The notes under the pieces were generated by a model. The model searched no databases. It was not told the DNA's origin and saw only the letters and a program-made list of their open reading frames with translations. From positions 1-64,000 of the forward strand of contig MU832052.1 in assembly GCA_029204225.1 (NCBI GenBank): 64,000 bases of DNA, given 5' to 3'. Position 1 is the stretch's first letter. Each line of letters opens with the position of its first letter. This DNA is from Diphasiastrum complanatum (lineage: Eukaryota; Streptophyta; Lycopodiopsida; Lycopodiales; Lycopodiaceae). Position numbers and translations under genes: made by a program. Shown piece by piece: positions 46,910-58,060 of this stretch.

Positions 46910-46922
46910 TGGCGCCGTTGTC
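46910..46922 (+). other. Primer-binding site of family B
   Basis: TGGCGCCGTTGTCG-like sequence, a tRNA-Asp-type primer site, with an exact match over the first eleven bases to the complement of the plant tRNA-Asp 3' end. Confidence 0.8.
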
Positions 46923-47232
46923 GATCACCAGAATGATAGATTTGAGGCTGTTGGTCACTCTGTGATGATGGCGAGTCAAATGGACAAGTAAAAACAAAAA
47001 AATTTGAGTTGGCGAGTCAGGCTACTATTTGTGAGTCAAGGTGCGAAATTTTGACTTGCCGTGATCATAGAACAGAGCCTGAGGTTTGCTCAACACACTG
47101 AAACAGTGCGCATCAGGAAGGTAAGAAAAAAGTGGAAAAAAACTTGTAGGCGAGTCAAAAACCTGTCAAAATACAACAAATTTCAAGCAAAATGCAAACA
47201 GAAAATCCATGTAAAGTAGTTTAGCATCATCT
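46923..47232. other. Two facing leaders with recurring GGCGAGTCA motif
   Basis: The family B leader (from the left) meets the family C leader (from the right). GGCGAGTCA occurs near 46970, 47013 and 47150, with variants TGTGAGTCA (47030) and GACTTGCCG (47055). No coding signal is seen. Confidence 0.5.
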
Positions 47233-47249
47233 CCCCGGCAACAACGCCA
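47233..47249 (-). other. Primer-binding site of family C (minus strand)
   Basis: CCCCGGCAACAACGCCA is the complement of TGGCGTTGTTGCCGGGG, a tRNA-Asp primer site with one mismatch. It stands five bases left of the family C LTR, which fixes that LTR as a minus-strand 5' LTR. Confidence 0.85.
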
Positions 47250-47254
47250 AAAAA

Positions 47255-47580
47255 TGTTGGACCCTTTTTGAGCCTCCCTAATCGGTGCAATGAAGAGGGC
47301 AAGGAAGGGGCTTCGATCTCCCGCTGGGTGAGTATCGGTGTAGTATGGGCTTCGATCCAATGGGGAGAGGATTAAGCTACGGATCTAAATGGGATCTAAG
47401 CCTACTAAGGGTGTCAATTTTGGTGTCGGATCTAGAGGTGGAAAGGCGTAGATATGGATGTGAGGCTTCTTCCTTTTTCTATCTCTTTTTGGGGTTTTGG
47501 TTCTGGGTTGATCCTCTTCTTGGATTTTGGTATCTTGGGAAATCTGTGAGAGATATGGACCGATAGGAAATGAATGTGTG
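47255..47580 (-). mobile_element. Ty3/gypsy LTR, family C, copy 2 (5' LTR, truncated)
   Basis: Starts TGTTGGACCC beside the primer site and follows the copy at 44676 for about 300 bases. Beyond about 47580 the similarity is lost and copia-like sequence begins, so its outer part is missing. Confidence 0.75.
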
Positions 47581-47764
47581 CTCAAACAGAGTCATGAGCA
47601 CATCCACCGAAGATGATAGATGTGTGCAAAAATTACTGTTTGTCAGTTTAAACATGAAGTTCAATATAGATTAAAATTTTATGGTGCAGAGAGATGACAC
47701 AAGTTTATCAAGCATCAAGGACTATCGTCGTCTGATCAGATTCTTAGGAGTTAGAGACATCCAT

Positions 47765-48180
47765 GTTTAGATACAGTCAGCTGAATTGTTTGCAAATCCT
47801 AATTGAATGAGATAAGTGTTGATTCTTTCGAATCAAGCTCTTGTGGCCTATTCCAACCCATAGATTCCTTTGTGCAGTTTGTGCTCTTGACCTTTGACTT
47901 CGAATCCCTCCGGTTGGAAGATATATCGTTCCTCTTCGACATAGTCATTGAGAAAGGTTGTCTTGACATCCATTTGATGCATCTCGAGGTCTTCCGCCGC
48001 TACTAGTGCAACAAGAGTCATGATTGATTGCATTTTGACAATAGGACTGAAGATTTCTTGATAATCCACTCCTTGGACTTGAGTGAATCCTTTAGCCACT
48101 AGCTATGCTTTCCATTTTGCAATGGAACCATCAAAGTTGATCTTCTTCTTGAAGATCCACTTCGTATTAATAACTCTCTT
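47765..48180 (-). pseudogene. Ty1/copia reverse transcriptase fragment
   Basis: Minus-strand sequence reads TKWIFKKKINFDGSIAKWKA, LVAKGFTQVQGVDYQEIFSP, EMHQMDVKTTFLN and KLHKGIYGLEQATRA, then ERINTYLIQLGF. This is RT from its start to just short of the YVDD motif. A stop and a small shift are visible. It begins directly beside a copia primer site and LTR, so gag and integrase of that copy have been deleted. Confidence 0.85.
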
Positions 48181-48206
48181 GTGTCAAAAATTGGTGGGAT
48201 TGATAA

Positions 48207-48690
48207 GCTTTGATACCATGTTGGAAGCGATGAGTTATCAGGAATGGGTTCTGATAGATACAGAACGTCGATACCAAATCGAAAATTGTGGAGCAAAAAT
48301 TAAGCAACGGGTGGTTGTGGATTGAAAGCATGTCAATTAGCAGCAAATAATCAAGATGAATAATCAGTAATAATGCATAATAGAACAAGGCAATAGTGTA
48401 GACAAAATTACACTCTGATTGATTGAAAATTGAGTACAATAGCTTAAAGCAATAACTAGCTTAGCTTGTTGATCGTTTTTGTGTATAAACACTTGTTACA
48501 AACTAGCAGACTGGATCATCCATAAATTGGGATGGAGGTTGTCTAGATCGGTTCGATCTTCAGGGCTGACTTCGATCCTCTGATGTGATTGGATTCGTTG
48601 AGGTTTTGACTCATTTTACGAGTCAGTATCGATTTTCTATTTTTCGATCCTAGAGCTGTTTTTGATACTTGGATCGAAAATTTCTTGAGC
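48207..48690 (-). mobile_element. Ty1/copia primer site and LTR (end uncertain)
   Basis: GCTTTGATACCA (48207-48218) is the complement of TGGTATCAAAGC, the initiator-Met-type copia primer site. The LTR starts next to it at 48219 with TGTTGGAAGCGATGAG. The outer end lies between about 48640 and 48730, where integrase sequence resumes. Confidence 0.7.
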
Positions 48691-48729
48691 TTTGCCCTTG
48701 TGGTCGATAAACTAATTTTTTTTTAAAAT

Positions 48730-49440
48730 GACATATCTACTGATGTACGCCTCCTGCCTTGCAGAACTCCTTGAATTTGTTGGAGATGAATTCTCCTCCT
48801 CCATCAGTATGTAGAGCTTTGATCGTCCTATGGGTCTAATTTTCTATAGATGCTTTGTACTGTTTGAAGAACTTGAAGCCTCGGATTTGTTCTTCAGAAA
48901 ATAAGTGGCAGTCCTTTGAGAAAAGTCATTAATAAGGGCTCCATCTGTGGAAGTAGTCTACATTGGGCTGGAAATGTCACTGTGTACATGATCTAGCAAA
49001 TCTCTAGAAGTATGAACTGAATTGAAAATGAATGGACTTCTAGCTGCTAATAATACAACTTTCACACGGAGAATTCGATTTGCTAATGGAAGGAAGATCT
49101 TGCACTAGATTCTGATTCGACATTTGATGAATACTATTGAAATTTAGATGGCCTAATCTGAAATGTGAAGAATATCAATTGATTCAGAAGTAGATGTGTG
49201 AAGAGCTCGACTATTTGAAGAATAGCAGTGACTAAGCTTGTAAAGATAGCCACATCTTCTCTCGAAAGCTAAAATTTTTCGAGACTTGTCAAGAATAGTA
49301 TAGCCCTTTGCTTTGAATTTGACCCTACGACCAGAATCAGTGACTCTACTTATTGACAGTAGATTTTTGGTCAAATTTGGAACGTGAAGAACATTGAACA
49401 AGAACTTTACTTCACCTTTCTAAAATTCGACCCTGACTGT
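48730..49440 (-). pseudogene. Ty1/copia pre-integrase and integrase fragment
   Basis: Minus strand: 49401-49153 has MFNVLHVPNLTKNLLSISRV and GYLYKLSHCYSSN, the GAG-pre-integrase domain. LGHLNF and CESCI follow further left. The integrase core then shows HTDGGGEFISNKFKEF near 48800-48750. Frames are broken and the rest of pol is lost into the adjacent LTR. Confidence 0.8.
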
Positions 49441-49537
49441 CTCCAAGTTGCACAAGTCTAGAATGGGTGAATGATTTGTAGCTTTGGAACCAATCCCGAT
49501 GGTGAGTCATGTGTTGTGTTGCTCCCGAGTCTAGATA

Positions 49538-50122
49538 TCAGGAATCGATATCCTGCTGTACTCCGACCTTGGTCATGAGCATTGAAATTACTCTTGATAG
49601 AGTGAGATGTTGCTGGGTCGAAATTGCCATGACCCAATTTTCATAGGCATAGGGTAGACTCAATAATAGAGTCATCACTGCATCGGAATCTTTAATGATG
49701 GAGCCGGTTGCAGTCATCTGTTCCATAAGATTTTTGAAAGTGTTGAGATGACTTGAAACACTATCTACATCAGACATTGTTAGAGTGAAGAACTTCTTTC
49801 TCAAATGAAGTTTGGAAGTTACATCTTTGATATCGTAGAGGGTTGCCAGGATGTCCCAAGCATCCTTAGCAGTCTAAACAGTTCGGATATGACAGATTTT
49901 GGGAGTCTTTGATATTGAGTGTGATCAAGGCAAATGCCTTGCCATCAGCTGGCTGTCTCCACTTGGTGATGATGGCTGCATCACCTCTGGTTTGAGCTCT
50001 GTGCCATCAACGATGTCCCACAATTCTTTGGCTAGAAGTATAACCTTTATCTTGAATTTTCAAAGATCGTAGTTCTCTACGTCGAGTTTGTTAATCAGAG
50101 ATGAACTAGAAGATGGATCCAT
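49538..50122 (-). pseudogene. Ty1/copia gag
   Basis: ATG at 50122 (minus) begins MDPSSSSSLINKLDVENYDL, the standard copia gag opening. TAKDAWDILATLYDIKD is around 49860-49810. 49804-49538 has HLNTFKNLMEQMTATGSI and LSLPYAYENWVMAIS. A stop after the opening and at least one shift break it. The same gag family appears at the right edge of the window. Confidence 0.85.
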
Positions 50123-50240
50123 TCTAGTGTATCGTTGGTAGAAACATCGGAATATTGTTGGTTGCGCGCTTGTTGAAACTAAGTCTTGGTAGAAACAAGA
50201 CTGATAACCCGCAATAGAAATGCAAATTACTGAGCCACCC

Positions 50241-50860
50241 GCTCTGATACCATGTCGGAAATCGGTGGGAGTGATCAGAGATATGTCATAAAAAGGGTGG
50301 TCGTGAGTGCAGCAGAGGCTCGGTCGCTCAGAGTGTAGGCGTATAGGAATGGAAACGCAACAGTTAGCAACATAAATATTCAAGTAGACAAATTCATATA
50401 GTTTACGCAAAAGAACGACGTAGTAGTGAGACAAAAATTGCACTTTGATAAAATATATATCAACAGTGAGTACGATGGCTTGAAGTAATAATTTCAGCTT
50501 GCTGAGCGTGATAACGCTGGCTATAGATAACTCTAATTGAAAATGAAATACCAGAATTCTTCTTAACGCTTACATAGCTTGATTCAGCTAATATAGAGAT
50601 TTACAAGAGAGAAAATATCTTACAAGCCTTTCAAACTATTAACGCCAGTCTTTGCATATGTACAAAAGTTGGTAAACGCTTCACCGCTTTTTGGATATTT
50701 GGTTGTCCAGCTGTTTTAGAGTTGCTGATACGTTTACAAAACAAACTACATTAATCTTCACCAAATCTACAACCCATACTTACATCACCAGCTGTTTGTG
50801 TTGTCCTTTGAGCCTTAATCCCTTGGCTGATGTTGGATTCACAATCTCTCAAGCTACATC
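50241..50860 (-). mobile_element. Ty1/copia primer site and 5' LTR (outer end uncertain)
   Basis: GCTCTGATACCA at 50241-50252 is the complement of the exact copia primer site TGGTATCAGAGC. The LTR begins at 50253 with TGTCGGAAATCGG. It leads the minus-strand gag at 50122. Its far end runs close to the stop codon of the F-box gene and may supply part of that gene's 3' flank. Confidence 0.7.
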
Positions 50861-50878
50861 CATGTGAGCCGTTGAACA

Positions 50879-52072
50879 TTACTCCTCCAGTTGATATGGG
50901 ATTGGCAATCTCTCAAGTACTTGCATTGCCACTATCTGATCTCCCTCCTCTGGCATTTCAACATCAAAGAACTTAAATTCATCTGAAGATACATCCAGAA
51001 TTCTGAGCAGGCTCACTGGCTCTGCTCCCTCACCACTACCCATTTTTACCACGTGTCCACACAGCTTGCCTCCAGCTCCCACCATCTCCTGGAAATTACG
51101 GAGCTTTTCATCCTTCAGGATCACGATCCACCGATCCTGGACCGGGTCATAGACCTTCAACCTCCCACAGAAATCCAGCATATACAAGCGCCCCTGGGAT
51201 GCAGCGCACTGCCCAGTCCATCCATCTCTCAATCCACACGGCATTTCTGTCCACTGTCCTAGTTCCGGACAAAAGATCACTCCCACTCTAGCAAACACGC
51301 CCCTTCCACTCACCATGTACAGCTTTCCTCCCAGATTGACTGCGCTGATGGCTTCCCCACTGAATTTTGAGGATGCCAATCTGTTGATCGGTCGCCACAG
51401 CTCTCTTTCGAGGTCATACATCTCAGCTGACCTGGAGATGTCTGAATTCCACTCTGTTCCGCATCCGCTAGCAAGGTAGAGCTTATCGTTCACCATGCCG
51501 CAAGCGCACCATCGTCGTGGTACGGTAAAGGGCCGCCCACGCATCCATTTGCATTTCTTGGTGTCGAACACCAGAGGACTGTCGAGAGCTGGTTCTAGCC
51601 GCACTCTTTCACTTGGGCCGACCTTCTTTATCTTTGATCCAGCCACCACTATGAGCTTGGTCCTGGTGCTAACGCACTGAACAGAATGCTTCACCCCTAT
51701 CAATCCTGGGCTGGAAAGCTGGAACTCTACTTCCTCTGGCATGGGTGGCAGTGGATGCCAGGACGAAAGTAAGGGATCAAATGCAAACCAGCTAAACTTG
51801 CCATCTTTTCTATGCACAAGAACGTAAGGATAACTACAATTTGCTTGGCCTAGAGAGAGGCGAAGGGCTTGAAAGTATCTCGATTCGTACAGGAGCTTCC
51901 TCCAGCCCTTGCACACTCCTATCAGCGTTTGCAAAGGAACACGGCCTAGGCACAGAGTTGCAATGTGATCAGGAAGACCTGGTAGCAGCATTTGCAGTTC
52001 GGGATCCGAAATCTTCTCACTTGCCTTCCTGGCTTTACTGATCCTTTTGTATGCGCAACTTTCGTAAACCAT
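50879..52072 (-). CDS. F-box/kelch-repeat protein, SKIP25-like
   Basis: An intact, intronless 397-codon frame. The F-box is near residues 28-70 (LLPGLPDHIATLCLGRVP, then VCKGWRKLLYESRYFQAL). The kelch part follows: SWFAFDPLLSSWHPLPPMP, SPLVFDTKKCKWMRGRPF, PRRWCACGMVNDKLYLASGC, FSGEAISAVNLGGKLYMVSG, GWTGQCAASQGRLYMLD and KVYDPVQDRW. These match plant SKIP25-type proteins, which bind SKP1/ASK subunits and present substrates to SCF ubiquitin ligases; the substrate here is unknown. I chose the ATG at 52072 because the open frame extends 34 codons further upstream to a TAA at 52169-52171 without any ATG. Transposon remnants lie on both sides, but the gene shows no lesion, so it is probably active. 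Confidence 0.93.
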   Translation of the reverse strand: MVYESCAYKRISKARKASEKISDPELQMLLPGLPDHIATLCLGRVPLQTLIGVCKGWRKLLYESRYFQALRLSLGQANCSYPYVLVHRKDGKFSWFAFDPLLSSWHPLPPMPEEVEFQLSSPGLIGVKHSVQCVSTRTKLIVVAGSKIKKVGPSERVRLEPALDSPLVFDTKKCKWMRGRPFTVPRRWCACGMVNDKLYLASGCGTEWNSDISRSAEMYDLERELWRPINRLASSKFSGEAISAVNLGGKLYMVSGRGVFARVGVIFCPELGQWTEMPCGLRDGWTGQCAASQGRLYMLDFCGRLKVYDPVQDRWIVILKDEKLRNFQEMVGAGGKLCGHVVKMGSGEGAEPVSLLRILDVSSDEFKFFDVEMPEEGDQIVAMQVLERLPIPYQLEE

Positions 52073-52139
52073 ATTTGGGTTTCTCTCAGAAATAAGCAAA
52101 GCTGCACGATCTAGTTGTTGCAGCTGTTGCACATGAAAA

Positions 52140-53929
52140 TGCTGAAAAGGAAAGTAGATGTATGCTGCTTACACACATTCTAAGTTTGATGATTCTTTCC
52201 TGTTTGCTATCCATTAGTCAAATTAGGAGCCAGAAAGACGATGTTGTTGCTCATTGAATATTTCACCACAGATTTATTTCGACACTCTGTTTGTCGCAAT
52301 CAAATCAAGAGCGGCTATGCAACCCAAGCACCGAACCGCAGCACACATGATCAACCCATTTATGAGCTGACATGAACAATTTGCTCTCGCTCCCTCCCTG
52401 CTTGGCTGTGTGTTTCATTCGCTCTGGCGCTGGACGATCTCTCTCAACTTATAGGCACCACTAATATTGGAGACTACCTCACTCTACAGTCTGGTCTGGG
52501 CTGCTCCAGAGTCAAGCCTCAAACTCTTGGAGTGAAGTTGGAGTCTTTGACTCTTTCCTCACCTGTTCACACTTGCTTGCTGCAAAAGTCACCATCACCT
52601 CTGAGGTGTCCTTCCCAATTTGCTAAATTCAAATTTTTCGAGCTGCCCAAAAGTTTGCTATATATATTCCAATTTCTGAATAAAGTTCAATTGACCCTTT
52701 GGCTGCTGGCAGCTTTGCAAAAGTTTTTCAATCTACATATAGCCTAGATAAAGTTCCACTCTTTGCAGCTTTGCAAAAGTTTCCTAATCTTTTATCTGTT
52801 TTCTAGTTTAAATAAATCTGAACTTTGCCTAGAAGTCTGGGATGTGAAAGTATGGTGACTTACACAGATGGTGAGTCACTGATTCACTTTTGATAAAGGT
52901 CATCCATAATGACTATTGATGAGTATGATGCCGATTGATTCCTTCATAGCCAACTTTCTGATTTGATTACCCCTTTATTTTCTGTGATGAAAACACTCAC
53001 AACCCACCAGTGCTCATAAAAAATTGAGAAATACAAACAGTTCAATTGTTGAAAGTCACATTTTATGGCTTCAATTTTTTATTTGTAGGTTCTTCAATTG
53101 TTTAGTTCTACTCATAGATTCCAAATGTTCAAGCTGTACTCTACCCTTTTATCCATTTCATATGTGGACTTTTTGTATAAGATTGGTGTAAGAGTTTTTT
53201 TTACTAGCACATAAATTCTGTGGGTCTTTTTATAAAAAGAGTTTAAGATTTTTTTACTAGCACTGCAGAACCTACAGTTTACAGACAACAAGTACAAGCC
53301 AGTTTTTCACCTTTTTACTTTTATGAGAGTGTCATAATGATAGCTTGCTAATAGCTATTGGAATTCAGAATCACATGTACAGCATCGTAGATTATATTGC
53401 ATTTGCCATTGCAAATTGCAATTTCCAACATAAGATCTCAGAAAAAAATACCAAAAAAGTAAGCAACTAAATATACCTTTTTCTTCAGTCCTGACTCCTG
53501 CTGCTGCTGTCAGAACTGAAATCTGAACCAATCTAGATTCCCTATCTTTTCTATGATCTCACACAAAATATTTCATTTCAATTTCCTTCCTTACTTTTAG
53601 CCTTGTAACAGCACATGCAAGGAGGGACTTTTTAAGAACCTACCAGATTGTCCGGAATAGAGGTGACCAGGAATTGGCCCCTGGCCCTGGAATAGGCCAA
53701 ACGCGGGGAAACAAGAGAGTGTCCTTTGGGGGGCCCCCAACTTCCAAGGCCCAAAAGGCAGCAAGTGTCGCCCATGGAGGGGCCCAAACCCACCCCCAAA
53801 GCCTCAACTATTATTTTGTTGCATTCCTTCTTTGAGCTTCAAGACTTCCTCCACACACACATGAATCATATGAGAAAATATATGTGTGGTACTCGTCTCT
53901 GGTTACATTCCTTCTTCTGTTGCACGTCT
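52140..53929. other. F-box 5' flank and AT-rich spacer
   Basis: 52140-52650 should hold the 5' UTR and promoter of the F-box gene. Beyond it the sequence is AT-rich, then becomes GC-richer at 53640-53800 (CCCCTGGCCCTGG, GGGGCCC), a likely transposon edge. No other gene was recognised. Confidence 0.45.
52658..52672 (-). promoter_or_regulatory. Candidate TATA box of the F-box gene
   Basis: A TATATATA run lies about 590 bases upstream of the chosen ATG. It is the only clear TATA-like element in the 5' flank, but the implied 5' UTR would be long, so this is tentative. Confidence 0.25.
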
Positions 53930-54147
53930 TTTGTTTGTGTCTCGTTTGATCGCCATGTCTAAAGCCTCGGATGACGTTCGTCCCATCGCTATTGACGAAG
54001 TCCTCCTCCGTTTTGTTAGTCGCTCTATATGTTTTCAGTTTCAATAGATTTTCGGCTCTTTTCTCTCCCCTCATCAGTTTGGCGTCTCTACTCCTGGCGG
54101 CTGTAAAGATGTCATTCATGGTTTGTGTGCCACTCTTGATCTCCATC
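53930..54147 (+). pseudogene. LINE 5' portion of the RT, cut by a gypsy LTR
   Basis: The plus-strand frame starts near IAMSKASDDVRPIAIDEVLL and continues RFVSRS, then FLSPHQFGVSTPGGCKDVIH, the finger part of a LINE RT. It ends at 54147 with codons for LDLH just before motif A, where the family A LTR begins. Its last five bases, CCATC, are the same as the first five of the LINE segment that resumes at 30720 on the other strand. Confidence 0.85.
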
Positions 54148-54970
54148 TGTTGGAAGTAGATCTGGTTTGTCAATGTTTGGCTAGATCTACTCATGATGTG
54201 GTGTAGTATAGAGAGGATCGTCCGCTTTCTAAGTTTTTTTCCAAACTTTGGACTGAGTGCGAAAATAAAACAATGATGAAGCACTAAGGCTTACCCAACT
54301 AGTGCTCGAAACAGAAATGAAATTAACTAAGATGACAAAATACAAAACCAAACTAAGGCTTACCCAACTAGCAAAGTGATTAAACTAAATCCTAGATTAA
54401 CACCCAAAGGGTAGTAAAATGAGATTGCGATTAATACTAAGCAAATGAGCAGTAATGAACATGCCACAATAAAATCGATGAAAAGGAGCCACGAGGAGGC
54501 CCGAGCACCTTCCATCAAGCTATGCACCTTTCCAAGGGGAACACAAATGAAATAGAATGATAATTCTCGAAAATAGAGAGCAAGATAGCTTAATCTCAAA
54601 AGTGTTGTTTACAATGCAAATACTTCTCCTTTTATGGCAAGGAGGGTATTCTATAAGTGTCTACTAACTTATGGGACTAATCTGTTTTTAGCCTTTCTAG
54701 AACTTCTAATTTAGGATTTAGAACTTCAAATTTTTTAACTTAGAAAAACTTAAGATAAAATATTTCTACTCTTAAGTTTCCTAAGTCTAAGTTCTAAATC
54801 TAAGTTTAAGCTACTTTATTATTATTTAAGCTTCTACTCATGGACTTACAAAACACATGCCATGGCTGAAGTTTATTGACAGATACTCATACGTGGTCTT
54901 ACAAAACACATGCCACAGAGTTTTATTTCTTTCTTTTTTTATTTTCTCTGTGTTAGCACAGTTGCTAACA
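54148..54970 (-). mobile_element. Ty3/gypsy LTR, family A (3' LTR)
   Basis: Inverted copy of the LTR at 30721-31541, with identical TG...CA ends. On its right is a polypurine tract; on its left is LINE sequence. It is therefore the 3' LTR of the minus-strand body that occupies 54971 to about 62855. Confidence 0.9.
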
Positions 54971-54985
54971 TTATCCCCCTCCTTA
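54971..54985 (-). other. Polypurine tract of family A
   Basis: The minus strand reads TAAGGAGGGGGATAA directly before the LTR's TGTTAGC, the expected plus-strand primer position. Confidence 0.75.
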
Positions 54986-55042
54986 TTGGATTGGTGGTCT
55001 CACACCAATTGATGCATTTTCGTCCTGGATCTTTTGTGCTTT

Positions 55043-58000
55043 TTAGAGACGAGACTGTTGCTGTCGAGAGTGGTAGATTGTTGTGCCGATGCCCTCCATC
55101 ATTTGCCACCGTAATTTGTTCAGGAAGGGCATGGGTTTGTAATAATGGAGCATACCCTGGGGAAAGTTATGGGTTTTCCATAGCTCCACCATATCAACGT
55201 GCAGGGTGGAAGTGAGTGCAACGCGATAATAGAGCCTTGCAACGTTGATATGGTTGTCTTGCGTTCGCAAGGGTTTATTGATATCAAGGACGATTGGGGG
55301 TAACCCTCAATCCCAAAAGCCTGAGTTCTGCCAAAAATGCCACCAGGCTGAAATTATCCGCAAAATATCTGACGTCGCGATCAGGATTGCCATGGTGCTT
55401 CTGGTAGAATACTCGGCAGTTGGTGACCATGTCTTCGGCTAAGTTGCCGGTATCCACGCCTGTGAGCTTAGGCCAAAAGATTATGTTCTTGACCTTGGTG
55501 GTAGGAAACGGTTCTCGCCTCGCTATTGGATAGTAATAAGGATTGGTGCGCATGTAGGAGGGAGCTTCGAGATACCGTGCCATTGAGGTCTTACTTTGCA
55601 GGAAGAGCTGATGACGCCAGAGAGTCTGTAGATCCAGGAGTTTGACTGTTGCCTTATGTGTCTGACACTGGTCCAAATCTGGCAGTATGTAGCCACTTCG
55701 CTCTTTCGTTGTTGGATACTTCTTTGCAAACTCTTGAGAGGCCCGCAACTCCTTGCTTGGTTCTATGGGCGTGATTCTGTGCCGGATGGTTGGTGCTTCA
55801 GAAGCAATCTCGTGTTGGATTTTTGGATCGGGTTCAGGAGAGAGAGGAGGCGAGGGGTTAGCTTCTGCAATTCTTTGTGACTCAGGAGAAAATTGTCGTG
55901 GAATGAAGGTGGGGTTAGTGGTGTCGAAAGGGTTAGAAGCGGTGGAAGGGAAAAGATAATGTTGGGAGCTGGTACCCCCAGAGCCTAACGGATTGGTTGG
56001 TGTTTGAGCTCCTTGCCCCAGGGGTTGGCCTTAAAATGCAGAGCCTTGAGTTGCAGGAGGAGGCTATTGGAATCATGTTCCATCTCCACCATCTGGTCCA
56101 TCAAAGTGGTGTCCCGAATCATGGAATTGGGCGTGCTCTGCATGAACCGACGGTGTCGACTGGGCATCAGCCTTTCAGCGTTCTTCCAGGGTGGCTATGT
56201 GCTGGTTTAGGGCCTCGACGGAAGCAATGTATGATTGTTGTAATTTTGAGTGTTGCTCTGTTGTGGCTTTCAGCTTTTCGGCTAGCATTTGATAGGCCAC
56301 CACTGGAATGGCAGTTCCCTCAGGAATAGCTGGTGGTGTAAAGTCGTTGAAGTCCACCATTTTCAACTGTTCCTTCATAGTAGAACATGCTGCTTGTGAT
56401 TCTGCTGTAGCCTCATCCTTTTCGGCTTTGAGGGTATCGATGGTTTGTTGCATGTTGGATACCTTCAGTTGGAGCTGGTTTTGGAGATGGAGTAGCATCT
56501 ACTGTTGTTGTTGATTGTAATTCGTGAGGTTCTGGATTTGCAGCTGTTGTTGTTTATTTTCCTCCTGCAGCCTTGCTTTTTCTTTCTGAAGGCCCGCCAT
56601 AGCACCATCGTCAAATTGCCGCATAGTATATTGTCCCCCTAGGGTGCCAAATAGATTGTATTGGAGCTCATTCACCAACCACACCGCTTTTTGGGCTGCA
56701 AGGGGTAACTGCTCCCAAGGACCAATGTCAGGGAGGGTGCGTGTGTAGTTAGGATACGACATTGGGTTGAATGGCAGAAAATCAGAAGCAGGGCTAGACG
56801 GAGGTGTATGAAAGGCAAGTGAGGGTGATTGTGGATTGAGGGGTACAAGAGGTGGGAAGATACTGCGTGGCAGAGATTGTTGGATTGGGTTAGTGGTGAT
56901 AGTGGTTGATGGAAGTGCAGTTAGTAATTGTAATGCAAAATCATCTACATTGACTGTGGAGTCAAGTAGGGTGGAGATTTGTGTAGGTGAGGGATTTTGT
57001 GGAAGTGTGGAAGTGAAGCCCGTGTTGAGAGTTAGTGAGGGTGTGGAGGTGGCAGTAAATGGTGGAGGTGGTGGTGGGAGTGTGAGAGCAAGTGATGGAG
57101 AGGAGATTGTCTGTGTGGACGGAATCATGCCCATAGGATCAGAGCCGAAAGTGCTTGTCGTTCCAGAGCTGTCTGCTGTTGCTGCTACTGCTTGTCGGCG
57201 TTGCTGGGCTGGTGAAGTAAGGTCGCCTGCTGCTCTAGGACCTCCTTTGGGACCTGAGATGGTTTAAGGCTCCCTCCGGATTCAACATATTCCACCCTGA
57301 TGTCGCTGGATAGAATGTCATGTGGGACATTAGCTTATGTGCTGGCTCACTTTTTTGTGCTTGGATAAATATCATCCAGCTTCTTGATGGCAGCATCCGC
57401 CCTAGACCCCAATTGTTTGGTGACCAACATGTGGAGGAGATACCCACATTTGGTAGTTGGTTTGCGGGCTTTTAGAGCTCCGCACAGCTTCTCTGCTACC
57501 TTCTCAGCCCACTTGTAATTTTGAATGGGATCGTCCATGGTGAGGGTCGGAGAAAAGAGGTCGCTTGGTGGTATGTGATCCATCTTGGTGGTATGCACTG
57601 CGACCATTGTGACGAAGATCTCTGAGGCGGCCCGTGGATGGGGATCCGTGATGAGGCGGATAGCAATCCTGTCGTTGGTTTGGGCAATGGTTCTGTCGTC
57701 ATCTGTTAGAAACTTTGTGAAGTACTTGGCATCATAGCTGGTGCCCTTTCCATGGATTGTCTCTCCGAGATTAGGAAAGCCGATGCTCTGGAGATCCCCA
57801 AGAGTAGGATAGCTGTCACTCTTGGATGTAATCCGAAAAGTTTGGAACTCATCCGAATAGGTGGAGTAGGCTGCTCGGATGAGGCTCTCGGTTTGCTGGT
57901 CCCAAAAAAGTGTCAGATCAAAGCCAAGGTTGGTGAGGATATTCTTGGCCAGGGTGAGATGCTCAGCGTAATTTTTAAGATAGATCATGACGATATTCCC

Positions 58001-58060
58001 TGAATAAGGACGAGGGGGTTTACGTCGATGCAAGCTAAGCGAGGGATCGCGGGAAGCCAT
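55043..58060 (-). pseudogene. Extra 3' ORF of family A gypsy element: N-terminal domain, proline-rich linker, coiled coil, PYY-motif C-terminus
   Basis: The ATG at 58060 opens a 237-codon frame (to 57347) with NYKWAEKVAEKLCGALKARK and GYLLHMLV, the counterpart of YNWFKTVFGELKRAI in the plus-strand body. After a shift, 57134-56175 is a serine/threonine/proline-rich linker. It passes into a coiled coil (KEKARLQEENKQQQLQIQN, then NMQQTIDTLKAEKDEA), interrupted by a single in-frame TAG at 56499. 55748-55284 has MRTNPYYYPIARR and FYQKHHGNPDRDVR. 55270-55043 has VARLYYRVAL and ends the product. No signal peptide, membrane span or enzyme motif was recognised. It lies between integrase and the 3' LTR, where env-like or extra ORFs sit in Athila-type elements, but its sequence does not look like env. 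Confidence 0.7.

Noticed and set aside
52073..52132. Longer N-terminus for the F-box protein
   Set aside because: The frame stays open upstream, but there is no ATG before the stop at 52169-52171; extending it would require a non-ATG start.
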